Positions 8,780 through 17,641 of a stretch of 64,000 nucleotides of DNA are shown in pieces. Origin of the DNA: Sphingobacterium paludis. Lineage in GTDB: Bacteria > Bacteroidota > Bacteroidia > Sphingobacteriales > Sphingobacteriaceae. Every line of letters begins with the position of its first letter. Within the stretch, counting starts at the first letter, position 1. The translations under genes and the position numbers were made by a program. The stretch lies in assembly GCF_004364125.1 (NCBI RefSeq), contig NZ_SNZV01000003.1, forward strand, positions 62,001 to 126,000. The letters are read 5' to 3'. The notes under the pieces are model-generated. The model saw only the letters and a program-made list of their open reading frames with translations. It was not told the origin of the DNA and made no database searches.

Positions 8780-10237
8780 CTAAAATTTAATGTTATTTAA
8801 TAAACTGGTAACCGATGCTTCCGACAGATGCAATATTGCCTGAGGCCAAACCCCTAAAAGCAGGGTAAAAAAAGCGATTACACTTAAGACAAGTAATTCA
8901 TTCCCTGCAATATCCGACACCACGTTCACGTTATCGCGGACTGTACCCAGCATGGACTTCTGGTAAAATCGAAGCATGTAAACTGCGCCTAAAATCAGTG
9001 TCAGTCCGCCAAATGCAGCATACCACACTCCAAAATCGAAAACCCCTTTGAGTAACAGGAACTCACCCACAAATCCATTCGTCAGCGGCAGCCCAATGGC
9101 GCCCATCAAGATGATCAGAAAAACAATTGCTAATCTCGGCATTTGTGTGGCTAATCCTCCCCAAGCAGACAGGTCGCGGCTTCCCGTTCGTTGTTGCAAA
9201 ATATCGATAATATAAAACAAACCGACCACGCTCAGGCCATGGTTTACCATCTGTAATACCGCCCCTTGCAGTCCTTCAGTATGCCAAGAAAAAACGCCTG
9301 CAGCTATAAGGCCTACGTGTGCAATAGAAGAGTAAGCGATTAATCGTTTTGCATCCTGCTGTTTAAAGGCTATAATCGATGCATACACGATCCCTATAAC
9401 GCATAAAACCATCAGTATCGTACTGTATGATAACACAGCGAAAGGGGTAATAGGCAACAGCCATCGAATCAATCCATAAACACCCATCTTCAGCATAATG
9501 CCGGCAAGCAACATTGTTCCGCCCGCGGGTGCATGGGTATACGTATCAGGCTGCCAGGTATGGAAAGGAAATATAGGAATCTTAATCGCGAAGGCGAAAA
9601 GAAATCCCCAGAACACCCATCGTTGGCTGGACTCTGATAATTGCAATGTGGTTAGCGCGTCCCATTCCAAACTACGCGTTGTGCCTTGATTATATAGGTA
9701 AACCAAGGCAATCAACATAAATAAACTCCCTAAAAAGGTGTAGATAAAAAACTTGAGGTTCACGCGTACACGATCACCATCGCCCCAAAGCGCACATATA
9801 AAATAGATGGGGATCAAGGCGGCTTCCCACCCGACGTAAAACGAAAAAGCGTCTTGCGCTAGAAAGACTAGCAATAGACCCGCCTGCATAAAAGAAACAA
9901 GCGCATAAAACCCACCTTTATACTCCTTTTTAAATGAAGTGAGGATAATTAAAGGAATAAGCCCATTCGTCAGCAGCAGCAAGGGCATGCTTATTCCATC
10001 CAAGCCTAGGTGAAAATCAACGCCCAATGAGGCAATCCATGTCCAGCTTTGCTCAAATTGAATTGTCGCATCAGGGACGAATGACGCCAGAAAAAGAAGA
10101 GACAATCCTAACGATAGCAGGGCCATCATTAAAGCTATCCATTTAGCTGTCGATGCTTGCCGCACAAAACTTAAGATGAGCGCCGAAACAATCGGTAGTA
10201 ACAATAAAATAAATAGGTTATCCAGCAACAAATTCAT
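8780..10237 (-). CDS. nuoM: NADH-quinone oxidoreductase subunit M
   Basis: A 485-residue antiporter-like pumping subunit of complex I. Conserved elements include the membrane glutamate in YVGWEAALIPIYF (about residue 137), and KIPIFPFHTWQPDTYTHAP, which carries the discontinuous-helix lysine and the NuoM-specific FHTW.PD.Y..AP motif. The following GGTMLLAGIMLKMGVYG is also typical. Located between nuoL and nuoN in the usual order. Confidence 0.96.
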   Translation of the reverse strand: MNLLLDNLFILLLLPIVSALILSFVRQASTAKWIALMMALLSLGLSLLFLASFVPDATIQFEQSWTWIASLGVDFHLGLDGISMPLLLLTNGLIPLIILTSFKKEYKGGFYALVSFMQAGLLLVFLAQDAFSFYVGWEAALIPIYFICALWGDGDRVRVNLKFFIYTFLGSLFMLIALVYLYNQGTTRSLEWDALTTLQLSESSQRWVFWGFLFAFAIKIPIFPFHTWQPDTYTHAPAGGTMLLAGIMLKMGVYGLIRWLLPITPFAVLSYSTILMVLCVIGIVYASIIAFKQQDAKRLIAYSSIAHVGLIAAGVFSWHTEGLQGAVLQMVNHGLSVVGLFYIIDILQQRTGSRDLSAWGGLATQMPRLAIVFLIILMGAIGLPLTNGFVGEFLLLKGVFDFGVWYAAFGGLTLILGAVYMLRFYQKSMLGTVRDNVNVVSDIAGNELLVLSVIAFFTLLLGVWPQAILHLSEASVTSLLNNIKF

Positions 10238-10295
10238 AGTGTATAAGTCTAAAAGCTAAGCATTTTTCATTTGTGTATCGATGCGATCCGCTTCT

Positions 10296-12215
10296 TTACA
10301 TGTGCAATATTCCATAAATTAAAATAGCGACGGCACTAAAAACCATCATGATAATATAAAATCCAACATGCCCGCTTTGCAATAGACGAATTCCTTTTCC
10401 TGATCCAATAAAAAACTCGCCGACACCGTTTACAAAACCATCAATACCCATCTTGTCTACATATTTAAAAAATATGACCGAGAGCTGCCGCAGGGGCTTG
10501 ACGATAACCGCATCGTACAACTCATCGACATACAATTTATGGTAAGAAAGTTTATACAGAATTCCTTGTTGGCTATTGTCCGCAGCCGGAACTTCCTTGT
10601 TTTTACCATATTTAACATACGCCCATGCTGCCATCGCAATAGCAGCCAATACAGACAACCCCATCAGCACATATTCGGTCATATGACTCAAGTGCATACC
10701 TGCCGCGCCCATATCGCTATTCGCGAACACCGGAGCAAGAAAATTAGCGAGTTTTTGCTCTCCGCCTAATACCTCAGGAACGTTCACCAATCCGCCAACA
10801 ACAGAAAGTAAGGCTAAGGTCACGAGCGCTGTCGTCATTTGCCACGGTGATTCATGAATCTTCTTTTGCTGCTCCTCTGTACCACGGAATGTACCGAAAA
10901 ACGTCAGAAAGAGCAGTCTAAACATATAAAAAGCCGTAAAGAGCGCGGTAACAAAACCTAATACCCAAAATATAGGATGATGCTGAAAAGCATGGGCAAG
11001 AATCTCATCTTTAGAGAAAAACCCCGCAAAGGGCGGAATACCACTTATCGCAATGGTACCAATGAGCATCGTAGCGAAAGTAATGGGTAATCCTTTGCGC
11101 AAGCCACCCATCTTTCGCATATCCTGCTCGTCATGAAGGGCGTGTATCACAGATCCCGCACCAAGAAAAAGCAACGCTTTAAAAAAAGCATGGGTTAACA
11201 CATGGAAAAAGGCTCCTGTGAAAGCCCCTACGCCCAGGCCTAAGAACATGTATCCTAGTTGAGAGACCGTAGAATAGGCCAATACCTTCTTAATATCATT
11301 TTGCGTAATGGCGATAAATGCCGCTACTAATGCAGTAACCACGCCGACAACAGCCATAATCTCCATCGACAAAGGGGAAAGTATGAAAAGTACATTGGAT
11401 CGGACGACCATATAAATTCCTGCAGTAACCATCGTCGCTGCATGAATTAATGCGGATACGGGTGTAGGTCCAGCCATGGCATCGGGAAGCCAAGTAAAAA
11501 GTGGAATCTGCGCAGATTTACCGGTGGCCGCCACAAATAGCAATAGGGTAATAACAAGAATCGTAGTGTCGCCAACCGCCATACCACCAGCTTCGGAAAA
11601 CACGGCAGCATACTCCAAGCTGCCAAATGTTTCTAGCATAAAAAACAGGGCCAATAAGAATCCTAAATCACCAATGCGGTTCATTACAAAAGCCTTCTTG
11701 GCTGCTGATGCATAGGATGAATGTTGAAACCAAAACCCAATCAACAAGTAGGAACATAGGCCGACGCCTTCCCAACCTATAAACATCACCAAATAATTGG
11801 ATCCTAAGACGAGGATCGTCATAAAAAAGATAAATAGATTCAGGTATGCGAAAAACTTACCAAAACCTGCATCGTGGGCCATATAGCTGCTGGAGTACAG
11901 ATGAATAAAAAAGCCCACGCCAGTAATGATCAGTAACATAATAGCACTCAGTGGATCCAATAGAAAGGATATGGCAATCTGTATATTTCCTACGGTGAAC
12001 CACTCAAACAGTGTCGAGGTGATTGCAGCCACTCCGCCCGCCTCGCGTAGCTCCGCAATCTCCAAATAGCCCAGTATACTCAGCACAAAGGATCCCAGCA
12101 CGGTTCCACAACCTATAACGGCGATCAATGCTTTAGAAGCATGATTTCGTATGACGCCATTGATTAGAAATCCAACGAATGGGAGGAGGGGTATAAGCCA
12201 AATTAATTCAGACAT
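10296..12215 (-). CDS. nuoL: NADH-quinone oxidoreductase subunit L
   Basis: A 639-residue complex I subunit, the most distal proton-pumping antiporter-like subunit. It carries FIGWEGVGLCSYLLIGFW with the key Glu (about residue 147), the SAQIPLFTWLPDAMAGPTPV motif around 235-255 and SALIHAATMVTAG. The C-terminal extension after about residue 500 holds the amphipathic connecting helix (around 545-600) and a final transmembrane anchor, as in full-length NuoL (about 610-670 residues). Located 58 nt upstream of nuoM and 34 nt downstream of nuoK. Confidence 0.97.
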   Translation of the reverse strand: MSELIWLIPLLPFVGFLINGVIRNHASKALIAVIGCGTVLGSFVLSILGYLEIAELREAGGVAAITSTLFEWFTVGNIQIAISFLLDPLSAIMLLIITGVGFFIHLYSSSYMAHDAGFGKFFAYLNLFIFFMTILVLGSNYLVMFIGWEGVGLCSYLLIGFWFQHSSYASAAKKAFVMNRIGDLGFLLALFFMLETFGSLEYAAVFSEAGGMAVGDTTILVITLLLFVAATGKSAQIPLFTWLPDAMAGPTPVSALIHAATMVTAGIYMVVRSNVLFILSPLSMEIMAVVGVVTALVAAFIAITQNDIKKVLAYSTVSQLGYMFLGLGVGAFTGAFFHVLTHAFFKALLFLGAGSVIHALHDEQDMRKMGGLRKGLPITFATMLIGTIAISGIPPFAGFFSKDEILAHAFQHHPIFWVLGFVTALFTAFYMFRLLFLTFFGTFRGTEEQQKKIHESPWQMTTALVTLALLSVVGGLVNVPEVLGGEQKLANFLAPVFANSDMGAAGMHLSHMTEYVLMGLSVLAAIAMAAWAYVKYGKNKEVPAADNSQQGILYKLSYHKLYVDELYDAVIVKPLRQLSVIFFKYVDKMGIDGFVNGVGEFFIGSGKGIRLLQSGHVGFYIIMMVFSAVAILIYGILHM

Positions 12216-12249
12216 ACTATTTAGTTAAGCTATAAAGTCTATAATTCAA

Positions 12250-12579
12250 TTACCAACGAAGTTTACTTAGGGATTCGATGTCCACAGATTTCGTATTTCG
12301 ATACACCATTATGATAATGGCCAGCCCCACCGCGACTTCAGCCGCCGCCAGAGCCATAATGAAGAATACGAATACCTGACCGCTAGCATCTCCCCGGTAT
12401 ACGGAGAAAGCCGCTAGCAACAAGTTGACGGCATTTAACATCAACTCTATAGACATCATGATAATGATGACATTTCTGCGTATCAAAACCCCCGTAACGC
12501 CGATAGCGAAGATAATACTGCAAAATATGATGTAGTGATTGAGCGGTACGCCCTGCATTTGCGTGACAAAATTTTCCAT
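12250..12579 (-). CDS. nuoK: NADH-quinone oxidoreductase subunit K
   Basis: A 109-residue three-helix subunit of the complex I membrane arm. It has the conserved glutamates used for proton transfer: one in MSIELMLNAVNLLL (about residue 45) and one in ALAAAEVAVGLAI (about 80). Its ATG overlaps the nuoJ stop by one base (TAATG), implying translational coupling. Normal length for the family. Confidence 0.95.
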   Translation of the reverse strand: MENFVTQMQGVPLNHYIIFCSIIFAIGVTGVLIRRNVIIIMMSIELMLNAVNLLLAAFSVYRGDASGQVFVFFIMALAAAEVAVGLAIIIMVYRNTKSVDIESLSKLRW

Positions 12580-13076
12580 TATACTTTTTTCGGGTCTTTC
12601 TTCGCCAATAAAACAGCTCCTATCATTGCGGTAAGCAATAAAATAGATGATATCTCAAAGGGCAACAAAAATTCATTAAATAATACTTTACCGAGATTTT
12701 TCACCAAGCCTATCTCTGCATTCCCGACAACCATTTCATTATTCGGGGTGATCACTTTAAAGGCTCCCAGGAAAGTCGCTATCAAACACATTCCGGCTAC
12801 CGCCCCCATGATCTTCACGAGGTTCGACTTCATCGGCTCACTCTCTTCATTGAGATTTAAAAGCATGAGCACAAAAAGGAACAATACCATAATAGCACCC
12901 ATGTATACAATGAAATTAACGACCGCTAAAAATTGCGCATTGAGCAAAATGTAATGGATCGTCAGTGTGAAAAAGGTAACGACCAAATATAAAACGCTGT
13001 GCACTGGATTTTTCGTGAAGATGGTCATCAGCGCGAAAATTATAGCCAGAAAAGCCACCAAATAAAATATAGACAT
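12579..13076 (-). CDS. nuoJ: NADH-quinone oxidoreductase subunit J
   Basis: A 165-residue polytopic subunit of the complex I membrane arm. The N-terminus has the family pattern (NPVHSVLYLVVTFFTLTIHY), followed by VNFIVYMGAIMVLFLFVLML, which holds the helix-3 pi-bulge region that gates quinone-coupled pumping. Five hydrophobic helices are evident. It starts 1 nt after the nuoI stop and ends in a TAATG overlap with nuoK. Confidence 0.94.
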   Translation of the reverse strand: MSIFYLVAFLAIIFALMTIFTKNPVHSVLYLVVTFFTLTIHYILLNAQFLAVVNFIVYMGAIMVLFLFVLMLLNLNEESEPMKSNLVKIMGAVAGMCLIATFLGAFKVITPNNEMVVGNAEIGLVKNLGKVLFNEFLLPFEISSILLLTAMIGAVLLAKKDPKKV

Positions 13077-13077
13077 C

Positions 13078-13602
13078 CTAATTTGATTTATCTTGGATTA
13101 GTTTTTTAATATCAAATGCTGGCTCCACCAATTTATCTTTCCCGTAGATAAAGTCCTTCCGGAGATATTCTGCTGTCACATGTGGCCCATCTAGATAAAT
13201 AGCCTCCTTTGGACAGGCTTCTTCGCACAGTCCGCAGAATATACAGCGCAGCATATTGATTTCATAAACCGCCGCATATTTCTCTTCTCGATACAGCGCT
13301 TCCTCGCCTTTTTTTCGTTCGGCTGCAATCATCGTAATGGCTTCTGCCGGGCACGAAAGGGCACATAAACCACATGCCGTGCATCGCTCTCGGCCAGCCT
13401 CGTCCCTTTTCAACGAATGTTGACCCCGGAAGTTTTTGGAATACGGGCGCTTCTCTTCTGGATACTTGACCGTTGGAATTTTTTTGAAAAAATGGCGAAT
13501 CGTAATCCCCAATCCTTTCGCGATCGCCGGTAGATACATGCGCTCCCAAAAATTCATGGGTTTCTGTTCGAGAACCTTTTTCCTATTTGATAATGACTGC
13601 AT
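13078..13602 (-). CDS. nuoI: NADH-quinone oxidoreductase subunit I (two 4Fe-4S)
   Basis: A 174-residue ferredoxin-like subunit that carries clusters N6a and N6b in the peripheral arm. Two complete CxxCxxCxxxCP motifs are present: C74, C77, C80, C84 and C120, C123, C126, C130. The N-terminal 45 residues form the amphipathic membrane-associated segment (GLGITIRHFFKKIPTVKYPE). Located between nuoH and nuoJ in canonical order. Length is normal. Confidence 0.96.
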   Translation of the reverse strand: MQSLSNRKKVLEQKPMNFWERMYLPAIAKGLGITIRHFFKKIPTVKYPEEKRPYSKNFRGQHSLKRDEAGRERCTACGLCALSCPAEAITMIAAERKKGEEALYREEKYAAVYEINMLRCIFCGLCEEACPKEAIYLDGPHVTAEYLRKDFIYGKDKLVEPAFDIKKLIQDKSN

Positions 13603-13659
13603 AGTTATCTTTTTTTAATCTTGCATACGATATACTCACTCCTTTTTGTTTTCTTGAGC

Positions 13660-14700
13660 CTACGCAAAGTAGGTGTCTTTCACAATCGTAATTATTCCTG
13701 TCAGCACAATGTTGGCAATAGCGAGTGGAATCAACATTTTCCATCCCAGATTCATCAGTTGATCGTAGCGAAAACGAGGTAAAGTCCAGCGTATCCACAT
13801 AAAAAAGAAAATGAATCCGAAAATCTTAATGAAAAATGCGACCACCCCTAGAATCGTAATCCAGTTTGGAGAAAGACCAAGATCATGCATAAACGGGAAG
13901 TTGTATCCTCCAAAATACAGTGCGGCCATCAGTGCGGAGGAAACAAACATGTTGATATATTCCGAAAACATATACAAGCCAAGCTTCATCGATGAATACT
14001 CCGTATGATAACCGCCAACAAGCTCTGTTTCACATTCCGGCAAATCGAAAGGCACACGGTTACACTCGGCAAACGCACAAGTCATAAAGATCAAAAAGCC
14101 GAGGGGTTGTACCCAGATATTCCAATTGACAAAGCCTGATTGTTGGGCAACAATTTCACTCATCGATAAGGTTTGCGTGACCATCAGCAAAGCAATAATG
14201 GATAGCCCCATCCCGATTTCATAGCTTATACTTTGGGATGCCGCACGAATAGCACCTAGTAAAGAAAATTTGTTATTAGATGCCCAACCACCCAACATGA
14301 TGCCATACACACCCAAAGCCACGACGCCAAAGATGTACAACACACCGACGTTGATATCTGCCACTTGTAAGGTTATCTGCCGTCCGTTAATATCCAATGT
14401 TTGCCCCCAGGGAATCACCGCGGAACTAATGCAAGCTGTAATGATTGCCAACGTAGGTCCCAAAATAAATAGTGATCGATGTGCGCCGGCCGGAATAATC
14501 TCTTCCTTGAAAAAGAACTTACCCCCATCACACAGCGGCTGTAAAAGCCCGCCAAATCCAGCCCTGTTCGGCCCATAGCGATCCTGCATAAATCCCGCGA
14601 TCTTGCGCTCCGCCAAGGTCGAATACATCGCAATGACCAAAGACACGGTGAACACAATAACCACCAAAATTAATTTTTCTAAAATGAATGCTCCTTCCAT
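13660..14700 (-). CDS. nuoH: NADH-quinone oxidoreductase subunit H
   Basis: A 346-residue, roughly eight-helix subunit forming most of the quinone channel. The first-loop signature AERKIAGFMQDRYGPNRAG and LQPLCDGGKFFFKEEIIP (about 28-70) and the acidic channel loop EYSSMKLGLYMFSEYINM (about 230-247) are intact, as is the FDLPECETELVGGYHTEYS stretch just before it. Starts 10 nt after nuoG. Confidence 0.97.
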   Translation of the reverse strand: MEGAFILEKLILVVIVFTVSLVIAMYSTLAERKIAGFMQDRYGPNRAGFGGLLQPLCDGGKFFFKEEIIPAGAHRSLFILGPTLAIITACISSAVIPWGQTLDINGRQITLQVADINVGVLYIFGVVALGVYGIMLGGWASNNKFSLLGAIRAASQSISYEIGMGLSIIALLMVTQTLSMSEIVAQQSGFVNWNIWVQPLGFLIFMTCAFAECNRVPFDLPECETELVGGYHTEYSSMKLGLYMFSEYINMFVSSALMAALYFGGYNFPFMHDLGLSPNWITILGVVAFFIKIFGFIFFFMWIRWTLPRFRYDQLMNLGWKMLIPLAIANIVLTGIITIVKDTYFA

Positions 14701-14710
14701 GTTCTTGATC

Positions 14711-15724
14711 TTATTTTAACCGTTCTACCCGAGCCAGCTGTTCTACATTAGCGGCTTGCAGTTTCGTATCTTCCTTTATTACTGCTGGCGGTGTAAAGTT
14801 TTCGTAATGATTGGCGTTGATAACCGATTGCTTGTCAACCGGCGTAGGCTCTTCCAACGTCCAGTCTGCTGTTTTCTTTTTATCAAAACGACAGGTATTA
14901 CAAATAAATTCATCGACCTCATTAAATTCGTCCTTTCGTCCGGTAACGCGCAAAACCTCTTCTCCTTTGTACCACAGGGTCACCTTGCCGGAGCACGATG
15001 GGCAGTCACGGTGTGCCTCAACCGGTTTGGTAAACCACACCCGATTTTTAAAACGAAAGGTTTTATCTGTTAGCGCCCCGACCGGACAAACGTCGATTAC
15101 ATTGCCGATAAAGTCGTTATCTAGCGCGTTCTCAATAAACGTGGAAATCTCGGAGTGGTCGCCGCGATGAATCACACCATGCTCTCGGCCTTCAGTCAAC
15201 TGATTAGCGACATACACACAACGGTAACACAATATGCATCGGTTCATGTGCAGTTGTATTTTATCGCCGATATCAATCCGTTCAAATGTGCGTCTTTCAA
15301 ACTCGTAGCGTGTTTGATCGGCGCCGTGCTCATAACCAAGATCCTGCAATTTACATTCTCCCGCCTGATCGCAAACTGGGCAATCCAGTGGATGGTTAAT
15401 CAACAGCATCTCCACCACGCCTTTTCGCGCTTCTACCACATCTGGCGAGGTGATGTTCTGTACTTCCATACCATCCATCACTGTCGTACGACATGAAGCT
15501 ACCAGTTTTGGCATCGGCCGTGGATCCTTTTCTGAACCCTTAGAAACCTTTACCAAACAGGTCCGACACTTACCCCCGCTTCCTTCCAACTTCGAATAAT
15601 AGCACATCGCAGGAGGTACAATATCACCTCCTATCTGACGAGCAGCGTTCAATATGGTCGTTCCTGGTGCTACATCAAGCGCAATACCATCTATCGTAAC
15701 CTTAAATTTTCCTTCTTCAGCCAT
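14711..15724 (-). CDS. nuoG: short NuoG: Fe-S N-terminal part of complex I 75-kDa subunit
   Basis: A 337-residue Fe-S subunit in the nuoG position. It has the 2Fe-2S ferredoxin domain (C41, C53, C56, C78), the N5-type ligands (H111, C115, C118, C124) and one full 4Fe-4S set (C163, C166, C169, C213). A further CxxC...CxxC (C241, C244, C275, C278) with 30 residues between marks where the molybdopterin-like body normally begins, but the protein ends about 60 residues later. Standard NuoG is 680-900 residues. There is a clean stop, no downstream remnant and nuoH follows after 10 nt, so this is a natural short form rather than a frameshift; related Bacteroidota annotate it as a 2Fe-2S iron-sulfur protein. 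Confidence 0.92.
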   Translation of the reverse strand: MAEEGKFKVTIDGIALDVAPGTTILNAARQIGGDIVPPAMCYYSKLEGSGGKCRTCLVKVSKGSEKDPRPMPKLVASCRTTVMDGMEVQNITSPDVVEARKGVVEMLLINHPLDCPVCDQAGECKLQDLGYEHGADQTRYEFERRTFERIDIGDKIQLHMNRCILCYRCVYVANQLTEGREHGVIHRGDHSEISTFIENALDNDFIGNVIDVCPVGALTDKTFRFKNRVWFTKPVEAHRDCPSCSGKVTLWYKGEEVLRVTGRKDEFNEVDEFICNTCRFDKKKTADWTLEEPTPVDKQSVINANHYENFTPPAVIKEDTKLQAANVEQLARVERLK

Positions 15725-15760
15725 CGTTTCTTTCTTACATTATCTATGTACAAAACTCTA

Positions 15761-17113
15761 CTAAACAACAGGTGCCAGCGGATCCGCATAGTGTGCTAAT
15801 CCAAAATTTCTCGTCTGTGACTCCTCTGGATGCAAAATGTGCCATTCAAATTCGTCTCTAAAATGACGTATTGCACTCGCTACCGGCCATGCCGATGCGT
15901 CGCCAAGCGGACATATCGTATTGCCATCTATCTTACGCTGGATATCCCATAAAAGCTCAATATCGCTTACATCGCCTTGTCCGTATTCAATTTTGTGCAA
16001 GACTTTTTCCATCCAACCCGTTCCCTCCCTACAGGGCGAACATTGACCACAACTTTCGTGGTGGTAAAACCGGGTAAAGTTTAAGGTATTCCGTACGATA
16101 CATTGGTCCTCATCAAATGCGATAAACCCGCCAGATCCCATGGCCGTTCCCGTAACGAAGCCCCCATCAGCCAACGATTCATATGTCATAAGCCTTGCTT
16201 CTCCTTTAGCAGTTGTGGTGGCCAGATTGGTTGGTAAAATAGGTACCGACGAACCACCCGCCACAATAGCTTTCAGGCGTTTGCCATTGGCAATACCACC
16301 GCAATATGCATCGGAGTATATAAACTCCTCAACAGGGAGCCCTAACTCGATCTCATACACACCTGGGCGTACTAAGTTACCTGAAGCAGATATAAGCTTC
16401 GTTCCCGTACTGCGTTCAATACCTATTTTCGCATATTCTTCACCGCCATCATTCACAATCGGCACGGTAGCCGCGATAGACTCTACGTTATTAACAACCG
16501 TCGGGCAGCCGTAAAGACCAGCAACGGCAGGGAAGGGTGGCTTGATGCGGGGATTGCCCCTTTTGCCTTCCAACGACTCTAACAGCGCCGTCTCTTCACC
16601 ACAGATATAAGCGCCGCCCCCGGGCTGTACATATATTTCCAAATCATACCCCGAGCCCAATATATTCTTACCTAAAAAACCTGCAGCTTTTGCTTCGGCT
16701 ATCGCCTGTTCTACGATCCTGATCTGCGGCATCATCTCGCCACGTATGTAGATATAGGATGTATTGGCACCTAAAGCATAACTCGACACAATCATCCCCT
16801 CGATCAGGGCATGCGGTATTTTGGTCATCAAAAAGCGATCTTTAAACGTTCCAGGTTCCGATTCGTCTCCGTTGCACACCAAGTAACGTGGAACGCCTTC
16901 GGGCTTGGCAAGAAAGCTCCACTTCATGCCGGTCGGAAACCCAGCGCCACCTCGCCCGCGAAGACCTGATTTTTTAACCTCCTCCACGACATCGTCCGGA
17001 GACATTGTCTTCAACGCCTTTTCCACAGCGCGATAACCTCCCTTTTGCCGATAAACCTCTAGGGTGTTTATGCCGGGAACATCAATATGTGTCAGTAATA
17101 GCTTACGTGCCAT
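15761..17113 (-). CDS. nuoF: NADH-quinone oxidoreductase subunit F (FMN/NADH site)
   Basis: A 450-residue flavoprotein that binds NADH and FMN and carries cluster N3. The glycine-rich nucleotide loop GRGGAGFPTG begins at residue 53, the FMN-associated YVCNGDESEPGTFKDR-like segment lies near 78-93, and GAYICGEETALLESLEG near 168-183. N3 ligands are C355, C358, C361 (SCGQCSPCREG) and C401 (NTICPLGDA). Its presence with NuoE shows that this complex I has an NADH-oxidising module, unlike the 11-subunit forms of many other Bacteroidota. Confidence 0.97.
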   Translation of the reverse strand: MARKLLLTHIDVPGINTLEVYRQKGGYRAVEKALKTMSPDDVVEEVKKSGLRGRGGAGFPTGMKWSFLAKPEGVPRYLVCNGDESEPGTFKDRFLMTKIPHALIEGMIVSSYALGANTSYIYIRGEMMPQIRIVEQAIAEAKAAGFLGKNILGSGYDLEIYVQPGGGAYICGEETALLESLEGKRGNPRIKPPFPAVAGLYGCPTVVNNVESIAATVPIVNDGGEEYAKIGIERSTGTKLISASGNLVRPGVYEIELGLPVEEFIYSDAYCGGIANGKRLKAIVAGGSSVPILPTNLATTTAKGEARLMTYESLADGGFVTGTAMGSGGFIAFDEDQCIVRNTLNFTRFYHHESCGQCSPCREGTGWMEKVLHKIEYGQGDVSDIELLWDIQRKIDGNTICPLGDASAWPVASAIRHFRDEFEWHILHPEESQTRNFGLAHYADPLAPVV

Positions 17114-17116
17114 GTC

Positions 17117-17641
17117 TTATTGATTTTTTGCCTTTTGTTTCAGATCATCGATCAAATGATCGACGCTATCTGCTGTAAGATTTTCGTAAAACGTGTATTC
17201 AGGGCCAATTTGCAGCACCGGTCCAAAACCGCAAGCCGCTAAACACTCTACCCCGCGCCATGAGAAAAGCCCATCAGGCGTAACCTCACCCTCTTTTACA
17301 CCAAGTCGGTTTTCGAGATGCTGCATCATACGCTCTGCTCCCACCAAACAACAAGGCCCTGTCCGGCAGATCTCCAAAACATATTTACCTTTGGGCTGCA
17401 AAAAATACATGCTGTAAAAGCTTGCAACCTCGTACACCTCAATCGGCTTTATCTGTAAAAATAGCGCTACTTTGTCCATAGCATCAACACTCAACCAACC
17501 GAAATCTGCTTGAACCAAATGCAGTATCGGCAGCAGCGCTGACTTTTGCTTTCCTTCTGGATAGCGAGATACCACATCGGCGAAGCGATCAAGCAGCGCC
17601 GGCGTGAATTCTACCGTCATATTTTCTTGGATACTAAGCAT
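17117..17641 (-). CDS. nuoE: NADH-quinone oxidoreductase subunit E
   Basis: A 174-residue thioredoxin-fold subunit with cluster N1a. Ligands are C92, C97, C133 and C137 (CRTGPC and CLAAC). The start is set at the ATG at 17641, which has AGGAGA 5 nt upstream, one of the few clear Shine-Dalgarno sites in the window; it lies inside the end of nuoD, giving an 8-nt overlap. A TTG further upstream (17656) is less likely. nuoF follows after 3 nt. Confidence 0.96.
   Translation of the reverse strand: MLSIQENMTVEFTPALLDRFADVVSRYPEGKQKSALLPILHLVQADFGWLSVDAMDKVALFLQIKPIEVYEVASFYSMYFLQPKGKYVLEICRTGPCCLVGAERMMQHLENRLGVKEGEVTPDGLFSWRGVECLAACGFGPVLQIGPEYTFYENLTADSVDHLIDDLKQKAKNQ

Noticed and set aside
14711..15724. 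Short nuoG as a frameshift or assembly error
   Set aside because: Clean stop, 10-nt gap to intact nuoH and no leftover NuoG C-terminal coding in any frame.
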